From Zea mays (lineage: Eukaryota > Streptophyta > Magnoliopsida > Poales > Poaceae): a stretch of DNA of 64,000 nucleotides. The translations under genes and the position numbers were made by a program. The stretch covers positions 158,533,825 to 158,597,824 of the forward strand of contig NC_050096.1 of assembly GCF_902167145.1 (NCBI RefSeq). The letters run 5' to 3'. The notes beneath the pieces were generated by a model that made no database searches, was not told the origin of the DNA, and saw only the letters and a list, made by a program, of their open reading frames with translations. Position 1 is the first letter of the stretch. Every line of letters starts with the position of its first letter. Below are positions 36,811-48,620 of the stretch, piece by piece.

Positions 36811-39800
36811 GGGCCCGTCAAACACACCCTTGAGGAGTGCGTCATGCTTCGGCGCCACTTCCATAGGGCCGGGCCACCCGCGGAGGGTGGCAGGGCCCGC
36901 GACGACGACAAGAAGGAAGATCACCAAGCAGGAGAGTTCCCCGAGGTCCGCGATTGCTTCATGATCTACGGTGGGCATGCGGCGAATGCCTCGGCTCGGC
37001 ATCGCAAGCAAGAGCGCCGGGAGGTCTGCTCGGTGAAGGTGGCGGCGCCAGTCTACCTAGACTGGTCCGACAAGCCCATCACCTTCGACCAAGCTGACCA
37101 CCCCGACCACGTGCCGAGCCCGGGGAAATACTCGCTCGTCGTCGACCCCGTCATCGGCGACGTCAGGCTCACCAAGGTCCTTATGGACGGGGGCAGCAGC
37201 CTCAACATCATCTACGCCGAGACCCTCGGGCTCTTGCGCGTCGATCTGTCCTCCGTCCGAGCAGGCGTTGCGCCCTTCCACGGGATCATTCCCGGGAAGC
37301 GCGTCCAGCCCCTCGGACGACTCGACCTTCCCGTCTGCTTTGGAACGCCCTCCAACTTCCGAAGGGAGACCCTAACGTTCGAGGTGGTCGGGTTCCGAGG
37401 AACCTACCATGCGGTACTGGGGAGGCCATGCTACGCGAAGTTTATGGCCGTCCCCAACTACACCTACCTGAAGCTCAAGATGCCGGGCCCCAACGGGGTC
37501 ATCACCGTCGGCCCCACGTACAAGCACGCATTCAAATGCGACGTGGAGTGCGTGGAGTACGCCGAGGCCCTCGCCGAGTCCGAGGCCCTCATCGCCGACC
37601 TGGAAAGCCTCTCCAAAGAGGTGCCAGACGTGAAGCGTCATGCCGGCAATTTCGAGCTAGTGGAGACGGTCAAGGCCGTCCCCCTCGACCCCAGCGGCGA
37701 CGCCTCCAAGCAGATCCGGATCGGCTCCGGGCTCGACCCTAAATAGGAAGCAGTGCTCGTCGACTTTCTCCGTGCAAACACTGACGTCTTCGCGTGGAGT
37801 CCCTCGGACATGCCCGGCATACCGAGGGATGTCGCCAAGCACTCGCTGGATATTCGGGCCGGAGCCCGACCCGTCAAGCAGCCTCTGCGCCAATTCGACG
37901 AGGAGAAGCGCAGAGTAATAGGCGAGGAGATCCACAAGCTAATGGCAGCAGGGTTCATCAAAGAGGTATTCCATCTCGAATGGCTTGCCAACCCTGTGCT
38001 TGTGAGAAAGAAAGGGGGGAAATGGCGGATGTGTGTAGACTACACTGGTCTCAACAAAGCATGTCCGAAGGTTCCCTACCCTCTACCTCACATCGATCAA
38101 ATCGTGGATTCCACTGCTGGGTGCGAAACCCTGTCTTTCCTCGATGCCTACTCAGGGTATCACCAAATCAGGATGAAAGAGTCCGACCAGCTCGCGACTT
38201 CTTTCATCACGCCCTTCGGCATGTACTGCTATGTCACCATGCCGTTCGGCTTGAGGAATGCGGGTGCGACGTACTAGCGGTGCATGAACCATGTGTTCGG
38301 CGAACACATTGGCCGCACGGTCGAGGCCTACGTCGATGACATCGTAGTCAAGACGAGGAAAGCTTCCGACGTCCTTTCCGACCTTGAAGTGACATTCCGA
38401 TGTCTCAAGGCGAAAGGCGTCAAGCTCAATCCCGAGAAGTGTGTCTCCGGGGTCCCCCGAGGCATGCTCTTGGGGTTCATCGTCTCCGAGCGGGGCATCG
38501 AAGCCAACCCGGAGAAGATCGCAGCCATCACCAGTATGGGGCCCATCAAGGACTTAAAAGGCGTACAGAGGGTCATGGGATGTCTCGCGGCTCTAAGCCG
38601 CTTCATCTCACACCTCGGCGAAAGAGGTCTGCCTCTGTACCGCCTCTTAAGGAAGGCCGAGTGCTTCACTTGGACCCCTGAGGCCGAGGAAGCTCTCGGG
38701 AACCTGAAGGCGCTCCTCACAAAGGCGCCTATCTTGGTGCCTCCAGCTGCCGGAGAAGCCCTCTTGGTCTACGTCGCCGCGACCACTCAGGTGGTTAGCG
38801 CCGCGATTGTGGTCGAGAGGCAAGAAGAGGGGCATGCATTGCCTGTTCAGAGGCCAGTTTACTTCGTCAGCGAAGTACTATCCGAAACCAAGATCCGCTA
38901 CCCACAAGTTCAGAAGCTGCTGTATACGGTGATTCTGACACGGCAAAAGTTGCGACACTACTTCGAGTCTCATCCGGTAACTGTGGTGTCATCCTTCCCC
39001 CTAGGGGAGATCATCTAGTGCCGAGAGGCCTCGGGCAGGATTGCAAAGTGGGCGGTGGAAATCATGGGCGAGACAATCTCGTTCGCCCCTCGGAAGGCCA
39101 TCAAGTCTCAGGTCTTGGCGGACTTCGTAGCCGAATGGGTCGACACCCAGCTACCGACGGCTCCGATCCAACCGGAGCTCTAGACCATGTTTTTCGACGG
39201 GTCGCTGATGAAGACGGGAGCCGGCGCGGGCCTACTCTTCATCTCGCCCCTCGGGAAACACCTACGCTATGTGCTACGCCTCCATTTCCCGGCGTCCAAC
39301 AATGTGGCTGAGTATGAGGCTCTGGTCAATGGGTTGCGGATCGCGATCGAGCTAGGGGTCCGGCGCCTCGACGCCCGCTGTGACTCGCAGCTCGTCATCG
39401 ACCAAGTCATGAAGAACTCCCACTGCCGTGACCCGAAGATGGAGGCCTACTACGATGAGGTTCGGCGCCTGGAAGACAAGTTCTACGGGCTCGAGCTCAA
39501 CCACATCGCTCGGCGCTACAACGAGACTGCGGACGAGCTGGCTAAAATAGCCTCGGGGCGAACAACGGTTCCCCCGGACGTCTTCTACCGGGATCTGCAT
39601 CAACCCTCCGTCAAGATCGACAACCCGCCCGAGCCTGAGGCGCCCTCGACCCAGCCCGAGGTACCCTCGGCACAGCCCGAGGCACCCTCAGCTCGACCCG
39701 AGGCGCCTTCAGTTCAGCCCGAGGTACCCTCGGCCTCCGAGGGTGAGGCGCTGCGCATCGAGGGGGAGCAAAGCGGGGCCACGCCTGATCGAAACTGGCA

Positions 39801-41037
39801 GACCCCGTACCTGCAATATCTCCAACAAGGAGAGCTACCCCTCGACCGGGCCGAGGCTCGCCGGGTGGCACGACGTGCCAAGTCGTTCGTCTTGCTAGGC
39901 GATGAGAAGGAGCTCTACCACCGCAGCCCCTCAGGCGTCCTCCAGCGATGCATCTCCGTCGCCGAAGGTCAGGAACTCCTTCATGAGATACACTCGGGGG
40001 CTTGTGGCCATCATGCAGCACCTCGAGCCCTTGTCGGGAATGCTTTCCGACAAGGATTCTACTGGCCGACGGCGGTGGCCGATGCCACTAGAATCGTCCG
40101 CACCTGCGAAGGGTGTCAATTCTATGCGAAGCAGACCCACCTGCCCGCTCAGGCTCTGCAGACGATACCCATCACCTGGCCCTTTGCTGTGTGGGGTCTG
40201 GACCTCGTCGGCCCCTTGCAGAAGGCGCCCGGGGGCTACACGCACCTGCTGATCGCCATCGACAAATTCTCCAAATGGATCGAGGTCCGACCTCTGAACA
40301 GCATCAGGTCCGAGCAGGCGGTGGCGTTCTTCACCAACATCATCCATCGCTTCGGGGTCCCGAACTCCATCATCACCGACAACGGCACCCAGTTCACCGG
40401 CAGAAAGTTCTTGGACTTCTGCGAGGATCACCACATCCGGGTGGACTGGGCCGCCGTGGCTCATCCCATGTCAAATGGGCAAGTAGAGCGTGCCAACGAC
40501 ATGATTCTACAAGGGCTCAAGCCTCGGATTTACAACGACCTCAACAAGTTCGGCAAGCGATGGATGAAGGAACTCCCCTCGGTGGTCTGGAGCCTAAGGA
40601 CAACGCCGAGCCGAGCCACGGGTTTCACGCCGTTCTTCCTAGTCTACGGGGCCGAGGCCGTCTTGCCCACAGACCTGGAATACGGCTCCCCGAGGACGAG
40701 GGCCTACAGCGATCAAAGCAACGAAGCCAGCCAAGAAGACTCGCTGGACCAGCTGGAAGAGGCTCGGGACAAGGCCTTACTACACTCGGCGCGGTACCAG
40801 CAGTCCCTGCGACGCTACCACGCCCGAGGGGTCTGGTCCCGAGACCTCCAGGTAGGCGACCTGGTCCTTCGGCTGTGACAAGACCCCCGAGGGAGGCACA
40901 AGCTCACGCCCCCCTGGGAGGGACCGTTCGTCATCGCCAAGGTTCTGAAGCCCGGAACGTACAAGCTAGCCAACAGCCAAGGCGAGGTCTACGGCAACGC
41001 TTGGAACACCCAACAACTACGTCGCTTCTACCCTTAA
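36811..41037 (+). pseudogene. pol: Huck pol (protease, RT, RNase H, integrase) with in-frame stops
   Basis: One frame, continuous with gag, carries all Gypsy Pol domains. The protease has D-G-G-S-S at 37186-37200. RT has YVDD at 38329-38340. RNase H has its first Asp in FFDGS at 39196. An integrase HHCC finger lies at about 39980-40110, and the D,D-35-E core has Asp 40201, Asp 40378 and Glu 40486. A C-terminal chromatin-facing tail ends at the TAA at 41035-41037. The frame is cut by TAG at 37744, 38275, 39016 and 39181 and TGA at 40876, with no frameshift. Catalytic residues themselves are intact. Not translatable as a whole now. Confidence 0.9.
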
Positions 41038-44000
41038 AATATTTTCAAGTCGTTCATCTACCTCGCACCCACACAAAGTTTAGTCATCAAGGAAGGGTCG
41101 GCCTCGCCTCGGCAAAGCCCGACCCTCCCTCGGGGGCTAAAAGGGGGGGAACCCCCTCTGCGTTGAAATTTTCCTCGAAAAAAAAAGATCTCTTCTGCCA
41201 GAATATCTTTCGTGCTTTCTGACTACTTCGAAAAGTGGATCCTGGAAACGACGGAGTACACGTAAGCAGCCAAGGCTGACCGAGCCGAGGGACTCCTACG
41301 CCTCTGGGATACGGATACCTCACTCATCACCTTCTGCGATAAGTAACTCGCGTTCGGATAAAGTGATTTCGCGGACCGAACAAGTCTTCACGTTCGGAAG
41401 TTCTTCTGCCAAAGCGATCCTTCGAGCCTTCTCGACTGAGTCGGTGATAGGGCCTCATGGACGGGTGAAGGTGCGCGTAAGCGGCAAGGCCGACCGAGCC
41501 GAGGGACTCCCACGCCTTCGGGATACGGATACCTCACTCATCACCTTCCGCGAGAAGCAACTCTCGCTCGCACAAACATCCCTGTTACCAGCAAAAAAGT
41601 CCAGATACTCGAAACAAGAGGAAAAGAGACGCAGCTTTACAACACAGCGAGGGTGTGTGTTCTGGCCTCGGCGGCCGCAGAAGGCACACGCTACAAGACA
41701 CTCTGATCCTGCAGGCTCGGGTCTTGACGCTGGAAGGGGGCAGTAGCACCCTCGGCATCGACAACACCTTCAGCGAGGTCCGACCTAGCCTCGGACGGCG
41801 ACGCGGTCCGAGGATCTCCACTCTGAAGGACGACGTCATCGCCACTCCCGGGCAATCGCTGCCAGGGACTTCTCCGGGAATCCGGCCTGAGCAGGCGGCT
41901 CGGCCGGTTACCCCTGGGGCCTCGGCCAACCATCTTCCAAGGGCGCCAGCCCGACCCGAGGCCTCGGCTGGTCAACTCCGGCGTCGGTCCCGCTAACGGA
42001 CAACCCGGCTAGGCTCCGGCCAACCAGGTTTCATTTTCGAGCCAACTCCGCCTCTGTTCATACTGATATCGCTACCCCTGGCCTCGGCTCGTCGAAGAGC
42101 GGCCAAGGGGTCCCTTTAACTAAGCTAGAGGAGCCTCAGACAACAAGGCCGACCGAGCCGAGGGACTCCTACGCCTCCGGGATACAGATACCTCACTCGT
42201 CACCTTGACACGGGGCGACTCATGCTTGGTGAAGCGGTTCAGATAATCAACAGGCGAGTCTTAGTGCTCGAAAATGAGAAAAAAACACGGCTCCGTGCCA
42301 AAATTACATACATGTTCAGGCCTCGACAGCCATAATGAACAAAAACATTGGCATTCAAAGTGCCATTACAAACGGAGCTCCGGTTCCCCCTCCGCAGGTA
42401 CGAACAACCCCACTCCATGGGGAAGGGCCTCCGGAGCAACAGAAGACCGACGAACGGCGCACCGTCACCCGCTCCAGCAGCAGCGACGACGACGACTTCT
42501 GCTCCGGGGGGCCGAACAGCGGCAGCACTGACCTCAGGGCGGATGCTGCTGCCAGGAGGCCCCCGCCCATGCCCAAACTCGTGAGGCAAGGATGGGCAGA
42601 AGGCCGTAGAGTTAGAGGTCGGTCCGTGGCCGGCCCTGGCTACCTCGCCGGCGGAGGAACCTCTTCCAGCTGCCGTGGCAGACGCTGGCGCCGCGAGCGG
42701 CTTCGAAGCCACTCGCGTCCGAGAGCCGGGCACGGTGCAGCTGCCGGCGCCACGGACGACGACCGCCCTTCCCTCCTATCACTGAGTGAAGGAGCGGGCC
42801 GCCGCCCACGCGGGGGCCGACCCCAACTCGGCACACTCCCCTCCCCAGCCCTGGTGATGAAAATCCTTGAGGCTGAGGGAGGGGCAGAGGCCGCAGCCCG
42901 GCTCGCTTTCCCCCACCATCAAGCTAGAGGTCACCATCTTGGGTGACCGCCGGCGGAGGGGTGCAGTCGGGCTGCAAGATGAAAATCCTTGAAGCCGAAC
43001 GATGGCTGAAAGGTACCAACTCCCACGGAGTTGCGTTCCTCCAACGATGAGGCGAAAAGACGGCGGGTATCCCCCATCCGGGGGCTTGGAAGGTGGAAAG
43101 ACACGATGCATAAGGGAGCGCGAAGACATGGTCGCCTTCCGAAGGGGGTCACCCTTCTTTTAAAGGCAACTCTCCCTACTTGCGCCCCCAACCGTCACGG
43201 GCTGAGTCTTCTCCAACACGCTCCAAGGCCCTCCCCTACGGCGCGGGGGCTGGGCCCCGCGCGTCATGCAAGCCGGCTCAGAGCAGAAGAAGCCAAACCG
43301 CCGTGTGTGGTGCACACGACCGCCCAGCGGTTACAAGTGACCCTCCACTTTTGCCCAGACCAACGGGCGAAAGAGGCGGGCAGCCATGCAGGCGGCATGC
43401 AACCGCGCCAAGTGGACGCGCTTCTCCGACTCCCGACACGCCCAGCATGGAGGCCCAGGCCCACGCGTCACGCAACCGGCGCGCCGACTGCTTCATGCAT
43501 GCAACTGCACCGCCACTTGCGCCACCACCGCGCCTCCTCGATTGCAGAATCAATACCGCGACTCGAGGCGACCCAGCGCACGACCCGGCAGCGCCAGCCT
43601 GGCACGGTGGTCAATGCGGCCAAAAGTGGGCCGGCAGTAATGACGGTGGCAGGCGGGCGGGAGCTGCGGTCACGTCGTCAGCCAAGCTCACGTCCCATCC
43701 GGGGGCAACAAGAGAACCCCCTCTCACGGCGTGAAGACAACGCGCCCGTGATCCGTTCCTCGAACGGCTCACGCACGCGCAACGGCCGCCCTGCCAACCA
43801 CTCGCCCCGTCGCATTAACTCCGCGGCGGGACAGGCGGCGCCTCTGGCAGGAGAAGCGGGCGACGCTTCGCCTTCGCCGTAATAACCGCGCCAAAAAAGG
43901 TACGCCGCGTCGTTCGATTTCGTATCCTTTTCCTTTTTTCCTCTTTCTCTCTCTCTCTTGCAACAGGGACCGGGAAAGGGGGATACCCCGAAAAGGATCC

Positions 44001-44968
44001 TTCCCCGTGAAGGAACCAGGCTCTGAGCCTCCTTACTGATCAGAGGTTCGAAGGCTGGCCCCCCGAAGGGTTCAACAGCCGCCTCAGATCGCGTGGGCCC
44101 TACACTCACTACTGTTCAGAGGTTCGAAGGCCGGCCCCCCGAAGGGTTCCACGGCCGCCTCAGGCTACTCGGGCTCCGCGCCCATTACTGATCAGGGGTT
44201 CGAAGGCTGGCCCCCGAAGGGTTCACAGCCGCCTCAGACGCCGAGCGAGGGATGACCAGGGGTACGTTCGATACATAACCGAGGCTCGGGCTGCGCTCCC
44301 GAGGTACCCTAGGACATTTCTGAGACCAGCGGGAGCGATCTTGTAACGAAATCCCATCAGAGGGAGGCATCGAGCCCTCGGACCCCGTCGCCAGGGGACC
44401 GGGTCCGGCAGATCAACCGCAGGTACTTTTGGGCGTGCCTCTGGGCCCCTAGCCGACCCCTAACGAACGGGGCACGGACGTCCACTCGGATTACCCGCTT
44501 GCAGCTCACCGGAGACACCATGTTCGGCGCCCATCGAGGGCAACATGGCGCTTCCCCCCTCCTCCTTGTGAAAAGGCGATGCAGGGGCGTATGCAAAAAG
44601 CCGAGTTTGTCCCTGATCGCCCTCTTGCCCTGTGTAGAGGCTCGGGGGCTGCTCTCGCAAACCCAGCTCCGGTCGAACCGTTGACAGCGTCGACATACCA
44701 GCCCGAGAACTTGGGACCCGACCATACACCCGGGCTACGGCCAGCTCGCATGAGGGAACAACCAGACCAGCCGAAGCATTACGCAAGGCATTAAGACCTC
44801 GAAGGAGTGAAACCACTCCTCCGAGGCCTCGGGGGCTACACCCGGCGGGTGCGCTCGCGCGCACCCACCGGAACAAAATGCAACTGAGAAAGGCTGGTCC
44901 CCTTGCAAAAAAGTGCGACGAAAGCCTCCAAGCGAGTGCTAACACTCCCTTCGAGGCTCGGGGGCTAC
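41038..44968 (+). other. Huck 3' non-coding region
   Basis: 3.9 kb between pol and the 3' LTR, GC-rich and repeat-containing. It includes three dispersed copies of a ~75-bp unit (41271-41350, 41482-41570, 42143-42208) and three tandem copies of another ~75-bp unit (44034-44245). Open frames here on both strands overlap heavily, are rich in Arg/Pro/Ser and show no domain; I treat them as GC-driven. A G-rich stretch GAGGCTCGGGGGCTAC (44953-44968) abuts the 3' LTR and is the PPT candidate. Confidence 0.75.
44034..44245 (+). repeat. Three tandem ~75-bp repeats in Huck 3' region
   Basis: Units beginning ACTGATCAGAGGTTCGAAGG with GGCCCCCCGAAGGGTTC after it, starting at about 44036, 44110 and 44187, with small differences. 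Confidence 0.8.
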
Positions 44969-46531
44969 TGTCGGGGACCATAATTAGGGGTACCCTCAAG
45001 ACTCCTAATTCTCAGTTGGTAACCCCCATCAGCATAAAGCTGCTAAGGCCTGATGGGTGCGATTAAGCCAGGGATCAGTCCATTCGAGCGACTCGATCAC
45101 GCCTCGCCCGAGCCTAGCCTCGGACAAGGGCAGCCGACCCCGGAGGATTTCTGTCTCGCCCGAGGCCCCCCCTCCGACGGCGAACATATCTCTGGCTCGC
45201 CCGAGGCCCTGCCTTCGCTAAGAAGCAACCCTGACTAAATCGCCGCACCGACCGACCAAGTCGCAGGAGCATTTAATGCAAAGGTGGCCTGACACCCTTA
45301 TCCTGGCATGCGCCCCCCGGCAGAGCCGAAGTGACCGCCGTCACTTCGCCGCTCCACTGACCGGCCTGACAGAAGGACAGCGCCGCCTGCGCCGCGCCGA
45401 CTGCAGTGCCACTTGACAGAGTGAGGCTGACAGGCAGTCAGGTCCTGCAGAAGGCACCACAGGAAACTCCGCTCCGCCCGACCCAGGGCTCGGACTCGGG
45501 CTAAGTCCCGGAAGACGGCGAACTCCGCTCCGCCCGACCCAGGGCTCGGACTCGGGCTAAGTCCCGGAAGACGGCGAACTCCACTCCGCCCGACCCAGGG
45601 CTCGGACTCGGGCTAAGTCCCGGAAGACGGCGAACTCCGCTCCGCCCGACCCAGGGCTCGGACTCGGGCTAAGTCCTGGAAGACGGCGAACTCCGCTCCG
45701 CCCGACCCCAGGGCTCGAACTCCGCCCTGGCCTCAGACGACGACCTCCGCCTCGCCCGACCAGGGGCTCGGACTCGGCCTCGGCCACGGAAGACAGACTC
45801 GACCTCATCTTCGGAGGAGCTTCCACCTCGCCCAGCCTAGGGCGCAGACCAGCCACGTCAACGGGAGGCGCCATCATCACCCTACCCCGAGCTGACTCGG
45901 GCCGCAGGGAACAAGACCGGCGTCCCATCTGGCTAGCTCCGCCGGATAGGCAATGATGGCGTCCCGCATGCTCTGTGACGACGGCGGCTCTCAGCCCCCT
46001 TACGGAAGCAAGAGGACGTCAGCAAGGACCCAACCGCTCCGACAGCTATCCCTCCGCCAGGCTCCATCGCTCCTCCGACGGCCACGACATCACACCAGCT
46101 GGGTGCCAAAATCTCTCCGGCTGCCACGATGGCATGTACTTAGGGCGCTAGCTCTCCCCCGCTAGACACGTAGCACTCTGCTACACGCCCATTGTACACC
46201 TGGATCCTCTCCTTACGCCTATAAAAGGAAGGACCAGGGCCCTCTTAGAGAGGGTTGGCCGTGCGAGGACGAGGACGAGACAGGCGCTCTCTTGGGGCCG
46301 CTCGCTTCCCTCTCCCGCGTGGACGCTTGTAACCCCCTACTGCAAGCGCACCCGACCTGGGCGCGGGACGAACACGAAGGCCGCGGGATTCCCACCTCTC
46401 TCACGTCGGTCTCCGGCCGCCTCGCTTCTCCCCCCTTCGCGCTCGCCCTCGCGCTCGACCCATCTGGGCTGGGGCACGCGGCGACACTCACTCGTCGACC
46501 CGAGGGACCCCCCGGTCTCGAAACGCCGACA
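44969..46531 (+). repeat. Huck 3' LTR
   Basis: 1,563 bp with canonical TG (44969) and CA (46531) ends. Contains the 56-bp tandem repeats and the TATA box at 46219-46227. Followed directly by TSD ATAGT. Confidence 0.92.
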
Positions 46532-46582
46532 ATAGTATTATTGTGCATGCCAAAATAATGAACAAAAGTGTTCTCAGCTAAC

Positions 46583-46708
46583 CATTGGGGGAATATATGA
46601 AGTCTTTGTTGGTGTACTTAAACTGTGAGAAGATGAATCAACTGATGTAACATGTGGTTCATCTAACCAAACATCAAATGAGAGGCGACGAGCTGCCAAA
46701 TTGTTCAT
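46583..46708 (-). pseudogene. MULE transposase exon 1
   Basis: From the ATG at 46708, the first after an in-frame TAG upstream, 42 codons (MNNLAARRLSFDVWLDEP...) lead to a donor at 46582 (ATG|GTTAGC). The phase (0) matches the exon 2 acceptor at 32832. The intron would be about 95 bp without Huck. The acidic and Ser-rich N-terminus preceding a FAR1 domain is normal for FAR1-related proteins. More upstream exons are possible but not seen. Confidence 0.65.
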
Positions 46709-47074
46709 CTCCTTCGAAACTTGGCCTCCCTAGTCATGAACGACCAAAATGAGAGGTCACCATGTCTTGCTGCCACAGTATGAGAGAGGTGGAGAAGGGG
46801 CATTGCTACCAGCGCTTGGTCGGCGACGGCAACCTACAGCCGGTCAGTGGTGGTGGCGATCTGCGCCCAGGTAGAGGCAGCCACCTGCGCCAGGCCGGTG
46901 GTGGCATCCTGCACTAGGATGGCGCCGGGGACGTCATCTGTTGGTGTGTCCATGGTGTGATCGTGGGCGGCGCTTTGTTGCGTGTGTCCAGTTCGATAGG
47001 CAAAGGAAGAAGAATCGTCACTCTGCCTGCTAGGTAAAGCGTCCAGGGGGGTTTTCGCGAAAATTGTACAGGGA

Positions 47075-47197
47075 GGTGGGGAGAGGTGGAAGGAGTATTT
47101 CGCAAAATTGGCTGTTGCCATCGGATGTGTAATGGACGCTCTAGATTTAATATGCGCATGTGAGTACGGTACCGGTTTGAGCACAGGATACGTCCCC
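47075..47197 (-). repeat. Right terminal inverted repeat of the MULE
   Basis: Pairs with 30313-30428 and ends ...GGATACGTCCCC. Followed by TSD CAATCGATT at 47198-47206. Confidence 0.8.
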
Positions 47198-47206
47198 CAA
47201 TCGATT

Positions 47207-48620
47207 AACTTTTACCTCCGCTACATGTATCACCTTCTGTATGGGGATTTGGGTGCATGGTTGCGAGTTCGGGGAGCTCTGACAATGGCGTCCGCTGCAA
47301 GGGAAACTACGCGCTATGGCCGGAATTTGGCCAGGGGTGGAAGACGCATGGTTGCCATTGAAAACCGAATGGGTGGTTGGGATTAAAAGATAGGATACCC
47401 CTTCGCCCCATAAAATCTGGACCGTGCGATGGAATCTGGGCAGGTCAGAGTAGGTGTGTGGCGTGGCGAATCCTCGATCTTCGGTCGCAAATCCAACGGG
47501 CACAATTGCGTACTGGTTCGGAGTTATGCGGATCAAATTATGGCCATCCAAATCTAATCCAATGGCTCATGATGGACCATACCCTTTCGGTCGAACACTT
47601 TTGCGTATGAGTCCCTGGTGTATCGTGGAATTAACTCGTCGTCCACAGCTAGTGTAAAATATTTACAACTACAGATTTTTATGTAGTGAACCCAAGACTT
47701 CCTGGTATTTGTGTCAGCGGTCGAGAGTCTTTAAAGAAATTGAGAATTAAAAACAGAAATGGTTTCTAGTATAAAAATAATTCCAGAAACTTGTTTAATT
47801 CATAAGTAATTCATTTTACTTCTTTTTAATCCATTCCAGTTGCATTAATCTCACTATAATATTGTTTATCATCTATTAACTTTGTATTACCATAAAACCT
47901 ATGATTAAAATATGGTACCTCCTTTGTTTTATAGTAAACATCTAAACCTTCAGAAAATCATAACTTTATAACCGTAACTCCGAATTTAGTGGTTTTTGAA
48001 CCTAAGATCTAGTTACGATGCGTGGAACATTATTATGCAGTTTGTTCTTATGTTTGGTGTGATGTTAATTTTGCCTATACCATGTTTGTTTTTATTGCTA
48101 TGAATAGCAGTGTGGTTATGAGAATCTGAAGACCAAGTTGGTACCTGGGAATCTCGAGTCTAAGGCAAGTTGTGCCTTTGATCGCTTTTCTTTACCTAAT
48201 AATGTTCTTATTAATCACTTTGACATGCTCGGGTTAATTTGATGGGACCTAATAGGTTTCCCTAGTATTGTTTATCCACCACCTTGCAAACAGCTGAACT
48301 ATTGGGTAGATTTGCTATTGCTCTACCTGGTTTTGGGAAATTAATGTTTTATTATGATCATGTTCTAATTATGTTGTTGTTTTAATTATTATTCATGAGA
48401 AGAGCATCATGTTTTAATTGGAACATGAAGAACCACCCAGAAAAACAGTGGAGGACTTGGCTGACTAATTATAAAAGCTAGTGTAGGACTACCTTACCCG
48501 AAAGGGGTAAGGGTAGTAGAGGAGCTGCATATAGGGAGGTTATAGGGTCGATTATGCTGCGATGATTTTTCGAATGAGTGATTTCTATATTGCTTTTTTT
48601 AGAAACCGTAGCGGGTTTTC
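47207..48620 (+). repeat. Right part of the split Tekay-like LTR (truncated)
   Basis: Continues the LTR that starts at 29164. From about 47980 it parallels 18340-19010 of the solo LTR, sharing strings such as GGTTTCCCTAGTATTG-like and TTGCTATTGCTCTACCTGG, up to the GTAGCGGGTTTTCT motif at about 48612. Homology then stops, so the last roughly 0.7 kb of the LTR is deleted and its 3' TSD cannot be found. No gene. Confidence 0.65.

Larger units (their letters stand above)
32877..46531 (+). mobile_element. Complete Huck-type Gypsy retrotransposon
   Basis: 13,655-bp plus-strand element: 5' LTR 32877-34438, PBS region from 34440, gag-pol 34562-41037, a long 3' non-coding region to 44968 and 3' LTR 44969-46531. 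The TSD ATAGT flanks it (32872-32876 and 46532-46536). The LTR sequence (TGTCGGGGACCATAATTAGG at the intact 3' copy) matches my memory of maize Huck. By eye about 30 differences separate the LTRs, mostly transitions, near 2%. With the usual grass LTR rate of about 1.3e-8 per site per year this is several hundred thousand years, clearly older than the Opie/Ji insertion. Confidence 0.92.
30313..47197 (-). mobile_element. FAR1-type Mutator-like element (MULE) carrying a nested Huck
   Basis: Long terminal inverted repeats (30313-30428 and about 47075-47197) share the blocks CGTAT(C/G)(C/G)TGTGCTC, AAACCGGTACCGTACTCA, ATGCGCATATTAAATCT and CAATTTTGC, and are flanked by near-identical 9-bp TSDs. 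Inside is a minus-strand transposase-like gene with a FAR1 DNA-binding domain, a MULE domain and a SWIM finger. A 13,655-bp Huck element sits in its intron. Without Huck the MULE is about 3.2 kb. The transposase is broken, so the element is non-autonomous now. Confidence 0.85.

Noticed and set aside
43031..43882. 283-codon plus-strand open frame in Huck's 3' region
   Set aside because: Arg/Pro/Ser/His-rich low-complexity translation in GC-rich DNA, with competing frames on both strands and no motif. Treated as chance.
44460..44999. 179-codon minus-strand frame reaching into the Huck 3' LTR
   Set aside because: It crosses the LTR boundary, overlaps repeats and shows no domain. A candidate antisense gene cannot be supported.
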